64,000 nt of DNA. Origin: JAVBSN01 sp031556525 (GTDB lineage: Bacteria; Bacillota; Clostridia; Lachnospirales; Lachnospiraceae). The stretch's first letter is position 1. The number at the start of each line of letters is the position of its first letter. The position numbers were made by a program, and so were the translations under genes. The notes beneath the pieces were generated by a model, which made no database searches, was not told the origin of the DNA, and saw only the letters and a list, made by a program, of their open reading frames with translations. The stretch spans positions 75,256 to 139,255 of the forward strand of contig JAVBSS010000014.1 in the NCBI GenBank assembly GCA_031556525.1, in the 5' to 3' direction. Shown piece by piece: positions 24,343-33,369 of the stretch.

Positions 24343-25724
24343 TTAACCCCTTCTCTAGTATCTTCAAGAACAATTCCTTTTGCTAATAATTCATCTCTAA
24401 TCTCATCTGCTCTTGCAAAATTCTTTGCCTTCTTCGCCTCAGTACGCTCTGCTATAATTGCTTCAATATCAAAGTCTAATGTAGCTTCTTCTTTTTCAGT
24501 TGTTATACCAAGAATATCGCATAACGCATTTATTTTATTTAGAGCATATTCTACATATTCTTTTGAAGATAATTCATTAACTGTTGTATTAGTAAGCTTA
24601 ATAATCTCAAATATTACTGATATTGCGTCTGCTGTATTTAAATCATCATCCATAGCATTTTCATACTTCTCAACAAGTATATCAATGCTATTTATACTCT
24701 CTTTTTCATTATCTGTAATAGTACTAACATTTGTTTTCTCTAAAGTTTCTCTAAGTTTCTCAATTCCTGTTAATATTCTATCAAGTCCATTTTTACTAGA
24801 CTCAACTAATGTATCTGCAAAATTAAGAGGACTTCTATAGTGTGCACTTAATATAAAAAATCTTATAACCTGTAATGGATATTGGTTACCTATATCTCTA
24901 ATAGTTTTGAAATTTCCTAACGATTTACTCATCTTCTCGTTATCTATTTTTAGGAATCCATTGTGCATCCAATATCTTGCAAACTCTGTACCGTTTGCAG
25001 CCTCACTTTGAGCAATTTCATTTTCATGATGAGGAAATACTAGATCCTCTCCACCTGCATGAATATCAATAACATCTCCAATATATTTCTTTGACATTAC
25101 TGAACATTCTAAATGCCATCCTGGTCTTCCTTCACCCCATGGCGATTCCCAAGAAGGTTCTCCTTCTTTCTTTGGCTTCCATAATACGAAATCCATTGAA
25201 TCTTCTTTCTCATCACTTACTGCAATTCTTACACCTGCTCGTAAATCATCTATATTTTTCTTAGAAAGCTTTCCATAGTCAGCAAATTTTCTAGTTCTAA
25301 AATATACAGTTCCATTTACTTCATATGCATAACCTTTTTCTATCAAAGTCTCAACCATTGCTATCATATCAGGAATCTCTTCTGTTGCCTTAGGATGTAC
25401 TGTTGCTGCAAGCACATTAAGAGCCTCCATATCTGTTTTAACTTCTTTTATAAATCTTTCTGATATTTCTGAAGAATCTACGCCTTCTTCATTTGCCCTC
25501 TTAATAATTTTATCATCAACATCAGTAAAATTAGATACAAAATTAACATCGTATCCTTTATAAGTAAGATATCTTCTCAAAGTATCAAACACTATCATAG
25601 GTCTTGCATTACCCATATGAATATAATCATATACTGTAGGTCCACATACATATATGCCAACCTTTCCTTCATTAACTGGAACAAACTCTTCCTTTGTCTT
25701 TTTCATTGTATTATATATCTTCAT
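24327..25724 (-). CDS. cysS: Cysteinyl-tRNA synthetase
   Basis: A 465-residue class I synthetase charging tRNA-Cys. The motifs are CGPTVYDYIHMGNARP (HIGH box and first zinc cysteine), HLECSVMSKKYIG (second zinc cysteine), HHENEIAQSEA and KMSKSLGN. It heads the cysS-mrnC-rlmB-sigH series and has its own promoter. No T-box was found in the 157 bases upstream. Confidence 0.97.
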   Translation of the reverse strand: MKIYNTMKKTKEEFVPVNEGKVGIYVCGPTVYDYIHMGNARPMIVFDTLRRYLTYKGYDVNFVSNFTDVDDKIIKRANEEGVDSSEISERFIKEVKTDMEALNVLAATVHPKATEEIPDMIAMVETLIEKGYAYEVNGTVYFRTRKFADYGKLSKKNIDDLRAGVRIAVSDEKEDSMDFVLWKPKKEGEPSWESPWGEGRPGWHLECSVMSKKYIGDVIDIHAGGEDLVFPHHENEIAQSEAANGTEFARYWMHNGFLKIDNEKMSKSLGNFKTIRDIGNQYPLQVIRFFILSAHYRSPLNFADTLVESSKNGLDRILTGIEKLRETLEKTNVSTITDNEKESINSIDILVEKYENAMDDDLNTADAISVIFEIIKLTNTTVNELSSKEYVEYALNKINALCDILGITTEKEEATLDFDIEAIIAERTEAKKAKNFARADEIRDELLAKGIVLEDTREGVKWKRV

Positions 25725-25810
25725 AATAAATGTCCTCTCTTATTACAATCTAACCATATCTATACACATCTAGAACCCAAGCAATCTTAAGTATCCAGAC
25801 ATACATTTCT

Positions 25811-25839
25811 ACTTTATTCATTAATTATGCTTTTGTCAA
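25811..25839 (-). promoter_or_regulatory. Promoter of cysS series
   Basis: Minus strand TTGACA, 17 bases, TAAAGT, just after the ispF terminator. Leader about 80 nt. Confidence 0.5.
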
Positions 25840-25860
25840 TAAAATACTAGTAAAATGCTA

Positions 25861-25888
25861 AATAAAACTAGTAAAACACTACTAGTTC
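25861..25888 (-). terminator. Terminator of ispF, overlapping its stop codon
   Basis: AACTAGTA and TACTAGTT arms around a short loop, then TTTTATT on the minus strand. The left arm contains the ispF TAG stop. Confidence 0.6.
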
Positions 25889-26427
25889 TTATTACAACCA
25901 GTACATCCAGCACATTTTGATGATTGCTCCTCCATTGGATCATAGCTATAATTCTCTATTGTACCTAGCATACATATAGCTTGTGAACTTATTCCTAATC
26001 CCTCACCTGTGAATCCAAGCCCTTCCTCTGTAGTTGCTTTAACATTAACTCTATTTATTGAAATCTCAAGAGCTTCCGCTATATTTTCAACCATATCTGG
26101 AATAAATGGTGCCATCTTAGGTTTTTGTGCAATAATAGTTGCATCTATGTTTTCTATATAAAACATATTATCATCTAATAACTTTTTAACATGTCTCAAT
26201 AATTCCATACTATTAGCACCCTTATATTCAGGGTCGGTATCAGGAAAATGCCTTCCTATATCCCCTAGTGCCGCCGCTCCTAGTAATGCATCCATAATTG
26301 CATGTAACAATACATCTGCATCTGAGTGTCCAAGCAAACCCTTCTCATAAGGTATATTTACTCCACCTATTATTAATTTTCTATCTTCAACTAGCTTATG
26401 AACATCATAACCCATTCCTATACGCAT
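25882..26427 (-). CDS. ispF: 2-C-methyl-D-erythritol 2,4-cyclodiphosphate synthase with extra Cys-rich tail
   Basis: Enzyme of the MEP isoprenoid pathway, 181 residues. Family features: RIGMGYDVHKL with the metal-binding Asp and His, GLLGHSDADVLLHAIMDALLGA, and GLGFTGEGLGISSQAICML. The ATG at 26427 is preceded by AGAGGT, and eight extra upstream codons are not supported. The usual protein ends near residue 160; here about 20 residues follow with a cysteine cluster (KCAGCTGCNKN). Single gene, divergent from the 771-residue membrane protein gene. Confidence 0.95.
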   Translation of the reverse strand: MRIGMGYDVHKLVEDRKLIIGGVNIPYEKGLLGHSDADVLLHAIMDALLGAAALGDIGRHFPDTDPEYKGANSMELLRHVKKLLDDNMFYIENIDATIIAQKPKMAPFIPDMVENIAEALEISINRVNVKATTEEGLGFTGEGLGISSQAICMLGTIENYSYDPMEEQSSKCAGCTGCNKN

Positions 26428-26595
26428 ATTGTACCTCTTTCTATAAGACAAACATATTTATAACTGCAACTCATAGTATACCAAATATCTTTAACATTTT
26501 GTAGACTTAATATAATTATTATTTTACTTTTTTTATAGTTAATTTTAGAGTATACTACTATTATTACTTATATTACATATTGGGGAGGATATATA

Positions 26596-28911
26596 ATGAG
26601 ATTAGATAAGATAGAACTTCTTAAAACTCGTATTTCAGAATTACTTACTCGAGTTGATGTTCGCGAAGATGCTAACTATACAAAGTATTTGAACACTATA
26701 AAAGACCGTCTTAACACTATGGATAAAGAAATCGATTCTTTAGAAACATCTATTAACCAATCTTTGGAAAAGCACAATAATTGGTATGCTGAGGTTTTAG
26801 TTAAGAGACAACAAATCAAAAAAGCTACTGTCATAAATAGGGCTCAACTTATTCAAAATGAAACCATTACTAGCAACGTTCAGCCTGTTCAACAAGAATC
26901 TGTAACTGACAACGTCCCACCTGTTCACAATGAAACTGTAATTAACAACGCTACACCTATTCAAAGGCAGGCTGTAACTAACAATATTCCACCTGTTAAA
27001 AAAGAAAAATCATCAGATGTTTCTGACAAATTAGAATTTAAAATAGGAACAGTTTTTGTAACTGTTATGGCTATAGTTCTAATCTTAATCGGTCTGAGTA
27101 TATTCGGAGTATTCGCATACAACACCTTCTTTAATGATACAATGAAGGGTGTCTTACTTGCTGTTGTTGCTATCGTTATATTATTAGTAGGTGAATTGGT
27201 TTTAAAACGTTTTCTACCTAAATTTTCAAAATGGATTACTGCTCTTGGTTGTGGAAGTTTGTACATTGCATTAATAAGCAATTACTATTTTCTTCATACC
27301 ATAGGTAATGTTACTTCGATTATTTTAACTGTAGTTATCGCTTGTGTAATTATTTTATTAAGTAAATTAAATAATTCTAATGTAATAAGAGCTGTTGGTT
27401 TATTGGGCGCTTACTTATGCCTATTTCCTACAAATACAGATATATCACTTGTACCATTATGTATAACTATGTTTATTATACTATCTCTACATATTCTTAA
27501 TCTAGCACTTCCATTAAGAATTGATGGCGAACTAGATATTAGATTCAGCGTATACTCTTACATATCAAGCATTATATTTATAGTAATATTTATTTTCTTT
27601 ATTGAAGCTAAATTTATGTTTACTGGTGGTATAATCGGATCTGGATATGATATTGCAATAGCTATATTTATAGCACTACATATAATTATTTATAACATTG
27701 TATATATGCTTTCAAATAAAAATGGTACTTATGCTGCTATGACATTATCAAGTTTTCCTATCTTATTAATTACTGTTATACCATTGTATTCAAGCGTACC
27801 AATAATGCTTACCTTTGCATTTATTGCACTAATATTCTTTATAATTAACTTTAATGAAGAACATTATTATGTCATGTACTATCAATTCGTAATTTCCGGA
27901 ATATTTTTAGCATTTACCGATAATTACACTTTTAAAATGTGCGTGTTTATTGTATTAGCATTAACATATGCTATTATTTATACAATTAAAGAGGACAAGA
28001 TATCTCTTTTACCTGTTGCTGTTAATATGATAATTATGTCCATTGTATATCTCTTCAACAAAGATTTTATGTGGCAAACTGCTTTTTATGTTACATTTAT
28101 AGTATGTTTTATTATTCATTCTACAAAATCTAAAGATGAAGCGTTTACTATTTCATGGAAATACATATTATTAGGACTTTCAATGCTATCTACACCAAAC
28201 TTGTGGTATCACATATTGGCACCTAATTCACTCACAATATTACGCGAGCCTTCTGTAATTAGTGTATTTCTAGACCATATAGCATCTGTTAATATAGACC
28301 TAGTAGACTATACTATACCAACATGTGTATTATTAATTATAATTTCTTTATTAATAAATAACTATATACCAATATTTAAAGATGAAAACATTGAATATGC
28401 TACTCCATATTACGCTATTCCTTTTATAATATTCTTTTTACAATTTGTTGGATTATCAATTTCTTCGATGACTATTACAGCTATCTTAGGAATTGCTGCT
28501 GTTTCTTTAATATTAAGTCCTAGATTAAATAATCCTAGTGGATTAATTAAGTATAGATATTTATTATTCTCTATATTTATAACTTATGTGTGCATATGCT
28601 TTAACTGTAAATATGATATCTCTAATACATCTGCACAGGTTACATTTAGCACTTTATTAATGGTAATTGCTGCAGGATGTGTAATTTTTGGTTTTATGTT
28701 AAATACCAAGAACATCAGAATATATGGTCTGATACTATCTCTTGTTGTTTGTGCAAAACTAATATTTATAGATTTTATATTCTTACCATTCCTTGGAAAA
28801 GCTGCTGCCTTTGTAATAGTTGGTTTAATTGCTCTCGTTATTGCTTTTACGTATTCAGTACTAGAGAAAAAATTAAATATTAACAAGGACGATAATGATA
28901 ACAGTAACTAA
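26596..28911 (+). CDS. Large polytopic membrane protein, DUF2339-like
   Basis: A 771-residue protein. Residues 1-75 form a charged helical, probably coiled-coil segment. Residues about 80-140 are a low-complexity linker of four imperfect repeats of a 13-residue unit containing NETVTNN-PPV. From about 150 to 760 there are around twenty hydrophobic helices. The first helices (KIGTVFVTVMAIVLILIGLSIF) resemble the start of the membrane part of DUF2339 proteins. GGGGAGG precedes the ATG. A DUF2200 gene follows after 23 bases. Function unknown; the family assignment is tentative. Confidence 0.6.
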   Translation: MRLDKIELLKTRISELLTRVDVREDANYTKYLNTIKDRLNTMDKEIDSLETSINQSLEKHNNWYAEVLVKRQQIKKATVINRAQLIQNETITSNVQPVQQESVTDNVPPVHNETVINNATPIQRQAVTNNIPPVKKEKSSDVSDKLEFKIGTVFVTVMAIVLILIGLSIFGVFAYNTFFNDTMKGVLLAVVAIVILLVGELVLKRFLPKFSKWITALGCGSLYIALISNYYFLHTIGNVTSIILTVVIACVIILLSKLNNSNVIRAVGLLGAYLCLFPTNTDISLVPLCITMFIILSLHILNLALPLRIDGELDIRFSVYSYISSIIFIVIFIFFIEAKFMFTGGIIGSGYDIAIAIFIALHIIIYNIVYMLSNKNGTYAAMTLSSFPILLITVIPLYSSVPIMLTFAFIALIFFIINFNEEHYYVMYYQFVISGIFLAFTDNYTFKMCVFIVLALTYAIIYTIKEDKISLLPVAVNMIIMSIVYLFNKDFMWQTAFYVTFIVCFIIHSTKSKDEAFTISWKYILLGLSMLSTPNLWYHILAPNSLTILREPSVISVFLDHIASVNIDLVDYTIPTCVLLIIISLLINNYIPIFKDENIEYATPYYAIPFIIFFLQFVGLSISSMTITAILGIAAVSLILSPRLNNPSGLIKYRYLLFSIFITYVCICFNCKYDISNTSAQVTFSTLLMVIAAGCVIFGFMLNTKNIRIYGLILSLVVCAKLIFIDFIFLPFLGKAAAFVIVGLIALVIAFTYSVLEKKLNINKDDNDNSN

Positions 28912-28934
28912 TAACTATTAATCGGGAGGTCTAT

Positions 28935-29288
28935 ATGGAAAAGCACAAATTATTTACAACTAGTTTTTCAAGTGTATATCCACTTTACATTACTAAAGCT
29001 GAGCGTAAAAATCGTACAAAAGAAGAGGTTGATGAAATTATATGTTGGCTAACTGGATATAAACAAGAAGAATTAGTTAGTCATATAGAAAACGATACAG
29101 ATTTTGAAACATTTTTCGAGAAAGCACCTGCCCCAAATCCTTCAAGAACTCTAATAAAGGGCGTTGTCTGTGGAGTACGTGTAGAAGATGTTGACAATCC
29201 AATAATGCGTGAGATTCGTTATTTAGATAAATTAGTAGACGAGTTAGCAAAGGGCAAGGGTATGGATAAAATCTTACGTCACGAATAG
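28935..29288 (+). CDS. DUF2200 family protein
   Basis: A 117-residue small protein with family features: HKLFTTSFSSVYPLYITKAERK at the N terminus and EEVDEIICWLTGY, PNPSRTLIKGVVCGVRVE in the middle. Members are widespread single-domain cytoplasmic proteins of unknown function. Ribosome binding site GGGAGG. Second gene of a two-gene transcript ended by a strong hairpin. Confidence 0.85.
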   Translation: MEKHKLFTTSFSSVYPLYITKAERKNRTKEEVDEIICWLTGYKQEELVSHIENDTDFETFFEKAPAPNPSRTLIKGVVCGVRVEDVDNPIMREIRYLDKLVDELAKGKGMDKILRHE

Positions 29289-29295
29289 CATTAAC

Positions 29296-29360
29296 AAAAG
29301 GGAGCATGTCTTCACAACATAAATTCTTTCAAATTTAGTTGTGAAGACATGCTCCCTTTT
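29296..29360. terminator. Strong bidirectional terminator
   Basis: Perfect 23-bp stem (left arm 29296-29318, right arm 29338-29360, beginning AAAAGGGAGCATG) between convergent DUF2200 and galT genes. T-tracts on both strands. Confidence 0.93.
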
Positions 29361-29374
29361 ATTATAATTCTACA

Positions 29375-30868
29375 CTACAATATATTCATAAATCTATTGA
29401 AGCCTTCTATGCCTTCTTGATCACCTTTATACACTCCTGCATCCTCAAGAACTTCAACAAAGACTTTACCAATCTCATTCTTTATAATACTCATAATATT
29501 CTCTTTGTTAATATCAGTGTATTGTGGCAAGAAAGAATCTACCCAATTCTTATGTTTTTCTATACCTACATTGCTTGCTACATCCTTGCCTTCTAGTATA
29601 TATTCAGCAAGTGTATCTATCTCTCCCTTTAATCTTGCTGGTAATACTGCAAGACCCATAACTTCTATTAAGCCTATATTTTCTTTCTTGATATTGTGAA
29701 GTTTTTCCTTTGGATGATATACACCTAGTGGTCTCTCGTCAGTAGTGATATTATTACGTAACGCTAGGTCTAGTTCAAAATAGCCTCCAACTTTTCTTGC
29801 TATAGGAGTTATTGTATTATGCTTTTCGCCATCCGTCTCAGCAAATATATAAGATGCCTCATCGGTATAACTTCTCCACTTATCGAGTATATACGTAGCT
29901 AATTCAATTATTCTATCGCTATTAGTTGCTCTAAGTCTTATAACTGACAATGGCCAATTAAGACGGCCAACTTCTACATCATCATAACCATTAATACTAT
30001 ATTTTTCTTCAACTGGTGCTTTAGCCATTGCAAATTCATAATTACCACCTTGAAAATGATCATGACTTAATATAGAGCCACCAACAATTGGCAAATCTGC
30101 ATTTGAACCTAGAAAATAGTGAGGAAATTGCTTTACAAAATCAAATAGTTTTATAAATGTATTTTTCTCTATCTTCATAGGTGTATGTTCACCGTTAAAT
30201 ACTATACAATGCTCATTATAATACACATATGGAGAATATTGAAAACCCCATCTTGAATCATTAACTGTTATAGGTATAATTCTATGATTTTGTCTAGCTG
30301 GATGATTAACTCTTCCACTATAACCTTCATTTTCTATACATAATAGACATTTAGGATATGAACTTTGTTTTGCATTTTTCTCTGCCGCTATAGCTTTTGG
30401 ATCCTTCTCTGGTTTTGATAGATTAATAGTAATATCAATATCTCCATATTTACTATTTACAGACCATCTCTCATCCTTCTTAACTCTATAAGTTCTTATA
30501 TAATCCGACGCCTTACTTAACTCATAGAAATAATCAGTTGCCTCCGTCGGACTCTCATCATACTTACTATAGAATGTTTCTATAACTTGACTTGGTCTTG
30601 GCATAAGACAGTTCATAATTCGTGTATCAAATAGATCTTTATATACAATACTATCTTCAATAAGCTCCGTACTTACCGCATAATCAAGTATCTCACTTAA
30701 TATAGATTCTAACTTTTCTACCATAATTTCTTCTACATCAACACTCTCATATTCATCTAACTTAAGTACATCTAATATTAAATTAGTAGCATATATCTTA
30801 TCTTCATCACAAATAAGACCTGTATCTAAACCATATTTAACTAATTTACTTATACTTTCATTAATCAT
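29375..30868 (-). CDS. galT: UDP-glucose-hexose-1-phosphate uridylyltransferase, GalT class 2
   Basis: Leloir enzyme of 497 residues exchanging galactose-1-phosphate with UDP-glucose. Length and sequence fit the Gram-positive class 2 GalT. The active-site histidine motif reads LSHDHFQGGNYEFAM, and earlier segments LCIENEGYSGRVNHPARQNHR and QYSPYVYYNEHCIVFN are class-typical. It is the last gene of galE-galK-galT, 52 bases after galK, and ends at the strong terminator. Confidence 0.96.
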   Translation of the reverse strand: MINESISKLVKYGLDTGLICDEDKIYATNLILDVLKLDEYESVDVEEIMVEKLESILSEILDYAVSTELIEDSIVYKDLFDTRIMNCLMPRPSQVIETFYSKYDESPTEATDYFYELSKASDYIRTYRVKKDERWSVNSKYGDIDITINLSKPEKDPKAIAAEKNAKQSSYPKCLLCIENEGYSGRVNHPARQNHRIIPITVNDSRWGFQYSPYVYYNEHCIVFNGEHTPMKIEKNTFIKLFDFVKQFPHYFLGSNADLPIVGGSILSHDHFQGGNYEFAMAKAPVEEKYSINGYDDVEVGRLNWPLSVIRLRATNSDRIIELATYILDKWRSYTDEASYIFAETDGEKHNTITPIARKVGGYFELDLALRNNITTDERPLGVYHPKEKLHNIKKENIGLIEVMGLAVLPARLKGEIDTLAEYILEGKDVASNVGIEKHKNWVDSFLPQYTDINKENIMSIIKNEIGKVFVEVLEDAGVYKGDQEGIEGFNRFMNIL

Positions 30869-30920
30869 ACTATTTCTCCTCTATGCCTCATTAAAATTAA
30901 TATACAAGCTACAGACAATA

Positions 30921-32099
30921 TTAATTAATTTTATAAGGTCCATCTCCAATATCAACCACATAAAAATCAGCAGAATATCCGATTTTTCCTTTGTAAGCTG
31001 TTGATACTTCTTCTATAAATTTATCTACAACCTCTTCCTTAACAATATTAACAGTACATCCGCCAAAGCCTGCTCCAGTCATTCTAGCTCCAACAACGCC
31101 TTCCACATCCCAAGCCGCTTCAACTAATGTATCTAGTTCAATACCTGTTACTTCATAATCTTCACATAAAGACATGTGAGATTCATTCATTAGTTTTCCA
31201 AATGTAGCAATATCATTTTCTTTTAAAGCTTTAACTGCTTCTATTGTTCTAACATTTTCATATACAGCATGTTTAGCACGTTTTATTTTAGTCTCATCAC
31301 CTATTAAATGCTTGTTATTTTCAAATTCTTCTATAGATAAATCACCTAATGTCTTAATATCTAATTTGCTTTGTAATAAAGCTAATGCATCTTCACACTC
31401 ACTTCGACGCTCGTTATATTTAGAATCACCTAAACCTCTCTTCTTGTTACTGCATGCTATAACTAATTTCATTCCATCTAATTTGATAGGTGCATATTCA
31501 TATTCAAGATTACTTGTATCTAGGAATATAGCATTATCTTCTTTACCCATAGCAATAGCAAACTGATCCATAATACCACAGTTAACACCGTTGTAATTGT
31601 TCTCTGAATATTGACCAATTAATGCAATGTCTTGTAATGACACATCAAATCCATACATACATTTAAGAATATATCCTGTAAGAACTTCTACTGATGCCGA
31701 AGATGATAATCCCGAACCATTTGGTATATTTCCAAATAATACAATATCCATTCCTCTGTCAAATGTATATCCTTTCTCAAGAAAAGCCCACATAACTCCT
31801 TTAGGATAATTAGTCCAGTCAGCCTCCTTAGTTGCAACCAAATCATCAAGACTACTTTCTATAACTCCAAGTTTTTCAAAATTCATTGAATAAAATCTCA
31901 AGTTATTATCTTCTCTTTGCTTTACAGCTGCATAAGTTCCAATAGTTAAAGCACACGGAAATACATGACCTCCATTATAATCTGTATGTTCACCAATTAA
32001 ATTAACTCTACCTGGTGCAAAATATGTGTCTATATTGTCTGACTCTCCAAATACTTCTATAAATTTATCTACAATACTTTTTTTAATATCATTTACCAT
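30921..32099 (-). CDS. galK: Galactokinase
   Basis: GHMP kinase of 392 residues phosphorylating galactose at C1. Motifs: APGRVNLIGEHTDYNGGHV (galactokinase signature), GNIPNGSGLSSSASVEV (ATP loop) and RMTGAGFGGCTVNIV. I start at the ATG at 32099, preceded by GAGGAT; the longer frame to 32174 would overlap galE by more than 50 bases. Follows galE after 22 bases. Confidence 0.97.
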   Translation of the reverse strand: MVNDIKKSIVDKFIEVFGESDNIDTYFAPGRVNLIGEHTDYNGGHVFPCALTIGTYAAVKQREDNNLRFYSMNFEKLGVIESSLDDLVATKEADWTNYPKGVMWAFLEKGYTFDRGMDIVLFGNIPNGSGLSSSASVEVLTGYILKCMYGFDVSLQDIALIGQYSENNYNGVNCGIMDQFAIAMGKEDNAIFLDTSNLEYEYAPIKLDGMKLVIACSNKKRGLGDSKYNERRSECEDALALLQSKLDIKTLGDLSIEEFENNKHLIGDETKIKRAKHAVYENVRTIEAVKALKENDIATFGKLMNESHMSLCEDYEVTGIELDTLVEAAWDVEGVVGARMTGAGFGGCTVNIVKEEVVDKFIEEVSTAYKGKIGYSADFYVVDIGDGPYKIN

Positions 32100-32121
32100 A
32101 TATTTATCCTCTTTTCTAGAA

Positions 32122-33138
32122 TTAATCTCTATATCCATTAGGATTCTTTGATTGCCAATTCCATGAATCTGCACACATCTCTTCTATTCCATATTCTGCT
32201 TCCCAACCAAGCTCATTCTTTGCCTTAGTTGAATCTGCATAACATGTATCTATATCACCTAATCTTCTAGGTTTGATTTCGTAAGGAATTTCTATTCCTG
32301 ATGCCTTTGCAAATGCTTCAATTACTTGTAATACACTATATCCATTTCCTGTTCCTAAGTTATATATACTAACTCCACTTTCAGGTTCTAATTTCTTAAG
32401 TGCCTTTACATGACCCTTAGCTAGGTCAACTACATGAATATAATCTCTAACTCCTGTTCCATCAGGAGTATTATAGTCATCTCCAAACACACCAACACAA
32501 GCTAATTTACCAACCGCAACCTGAGCTACATAAGGAATTAAGTTGTTAGGAATTCCCTTTGGATTTTCTCCAATTAGTCCGCTCTTATGTGCACCAATAG
32601 GATTGAAATATCTAAGTAATACTATGTTCCAATCTTTATCTGCAACATGAAAATCTGTTAATATCTGTTCTAACATACCCTTTGTCTGTCCGTATGGATT
32701 AGTAATCTGTCCCTTTGGACATTCTTCTGTAATAGGCACAAACGCTGGATCACCATATACCGTAGCTGACGAACTAAATATTATATTCTTTACATTATGA
32801 TTTCTCATTACATCACATAATATAAGAGTTCCTGTAATATTATTATGATAATATTCTAATGGTTTTACTACAGATTCTCCAACTGCTTTCAATCCAGCAA
32901 AATGTATAACTGAATCTATTACTTCTGTATCAAATATATATTCCAACTTATTTCTATCTAATAGGTCAGCCTCATAAAACGTAGGTCTTACTCCTGTTAT
33001 TGTCTCGATTCTATCTATTACTTTCTCACTAGAATTATATAAGTTATCTACTATAACAACCTCATAACCCGCGCTAATTAATTCTATACATGTATGACTT
33101 CCTATATACCCTGCTCCACCAGTAACTAAAATTGACAT
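32122..33138 (-). CDS. galE: UDP-glucose 4-epimerase
   Basis: Short-chain dehydrogenase-type epimerase of 338 residues interconverting UDP-galactose and UDP-glucose. NAD-binding motif TGGAGYIGSHT, catalytic SSSATVYG and YGQTK, and C-terminal RRLGDIDTCYADSTKA are all present. It heads the galE-galK-galT series. A copy of the hairpin repeat lies in its upstream region in sense orientation. Confidence 0.97.
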   Translation of the reverse strand: MSILVTGGAGYIGSHTCIELISAGYEVVIVDNLYNSSEKVIDRIETITGVRPTFYEADLLDRNKLEYIFDTEVIDSVIHFAGLKAVGESVVKPLEYYHNNITGTLILCDVMRNHNVKNIIFSSSATVYGDPAFVPITEECPKGQITNPYGQTKGMLEQILTDFHVADKDWNIVLLRYFNPIGAHKSGLIGENPKGIPNNLIPYVAQVAVGKLACVGVFGDDYNTPDGTGVRDYIHVVDLAKGHVKALKKLEPESGVSIYNLGTGNGYSVLQVIEAFAKASGIEIPYEIKPRRLGDIDTCYADSTKAKNELGWEAEYGIEEMCADSWNWQSKNPNGYRD

Positions 33139-33182
33139 AATAATACCCTCCTATATTTTGTATAATTAAAACATCGAAACAC

Positions 33183-33275
33183 CATATTCACTAAACTCGA
33201 AAACACCTCGCCAAGTGCCTAGGTGTGCATTCTTACTAAGTTCGATAAAACCTCACTAAGTAATAATAGTACACT
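33183..33275 (-). repeat. GAGGT/TTTTCGA hairpin repeat, copy C
   Basis: On the minus strand, in order: hairpin ACTTAGT/ACTTAGT with loop GAGGTTTTATCGA (plus 33235-33261), linker GTAAGAATGCACACCTAGGC, and hairpin CACTTGGC/GTTTAGTG with loop GAGGTGTTTTCGA (plus 33189-33217). It lies 50 bases before the galE start and after the galactanase terminator. Confidence 0.88.
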
Positions 33276-33331
33276 TTTACATTACTACTTCATTTTTCAT
33301 CTGTCTATATTTATATCTTAACTAAATATAT

Positions 33332-33362
33332 GAAAAACTCTTACCTTTAGCAAGAGTTTTTC
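33332..33362 (-). terminator. Terminator after the galactanase gene
   Basis: GAAAAACTCTT and AAGAGTTTTTC, a perfect 11-bp stem eight bases past the stop. It separates the galactan operon from galEKT, unless read-through occurs. Confidence 0.85.
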
Positions 33363-33369
33363 GTTAATC

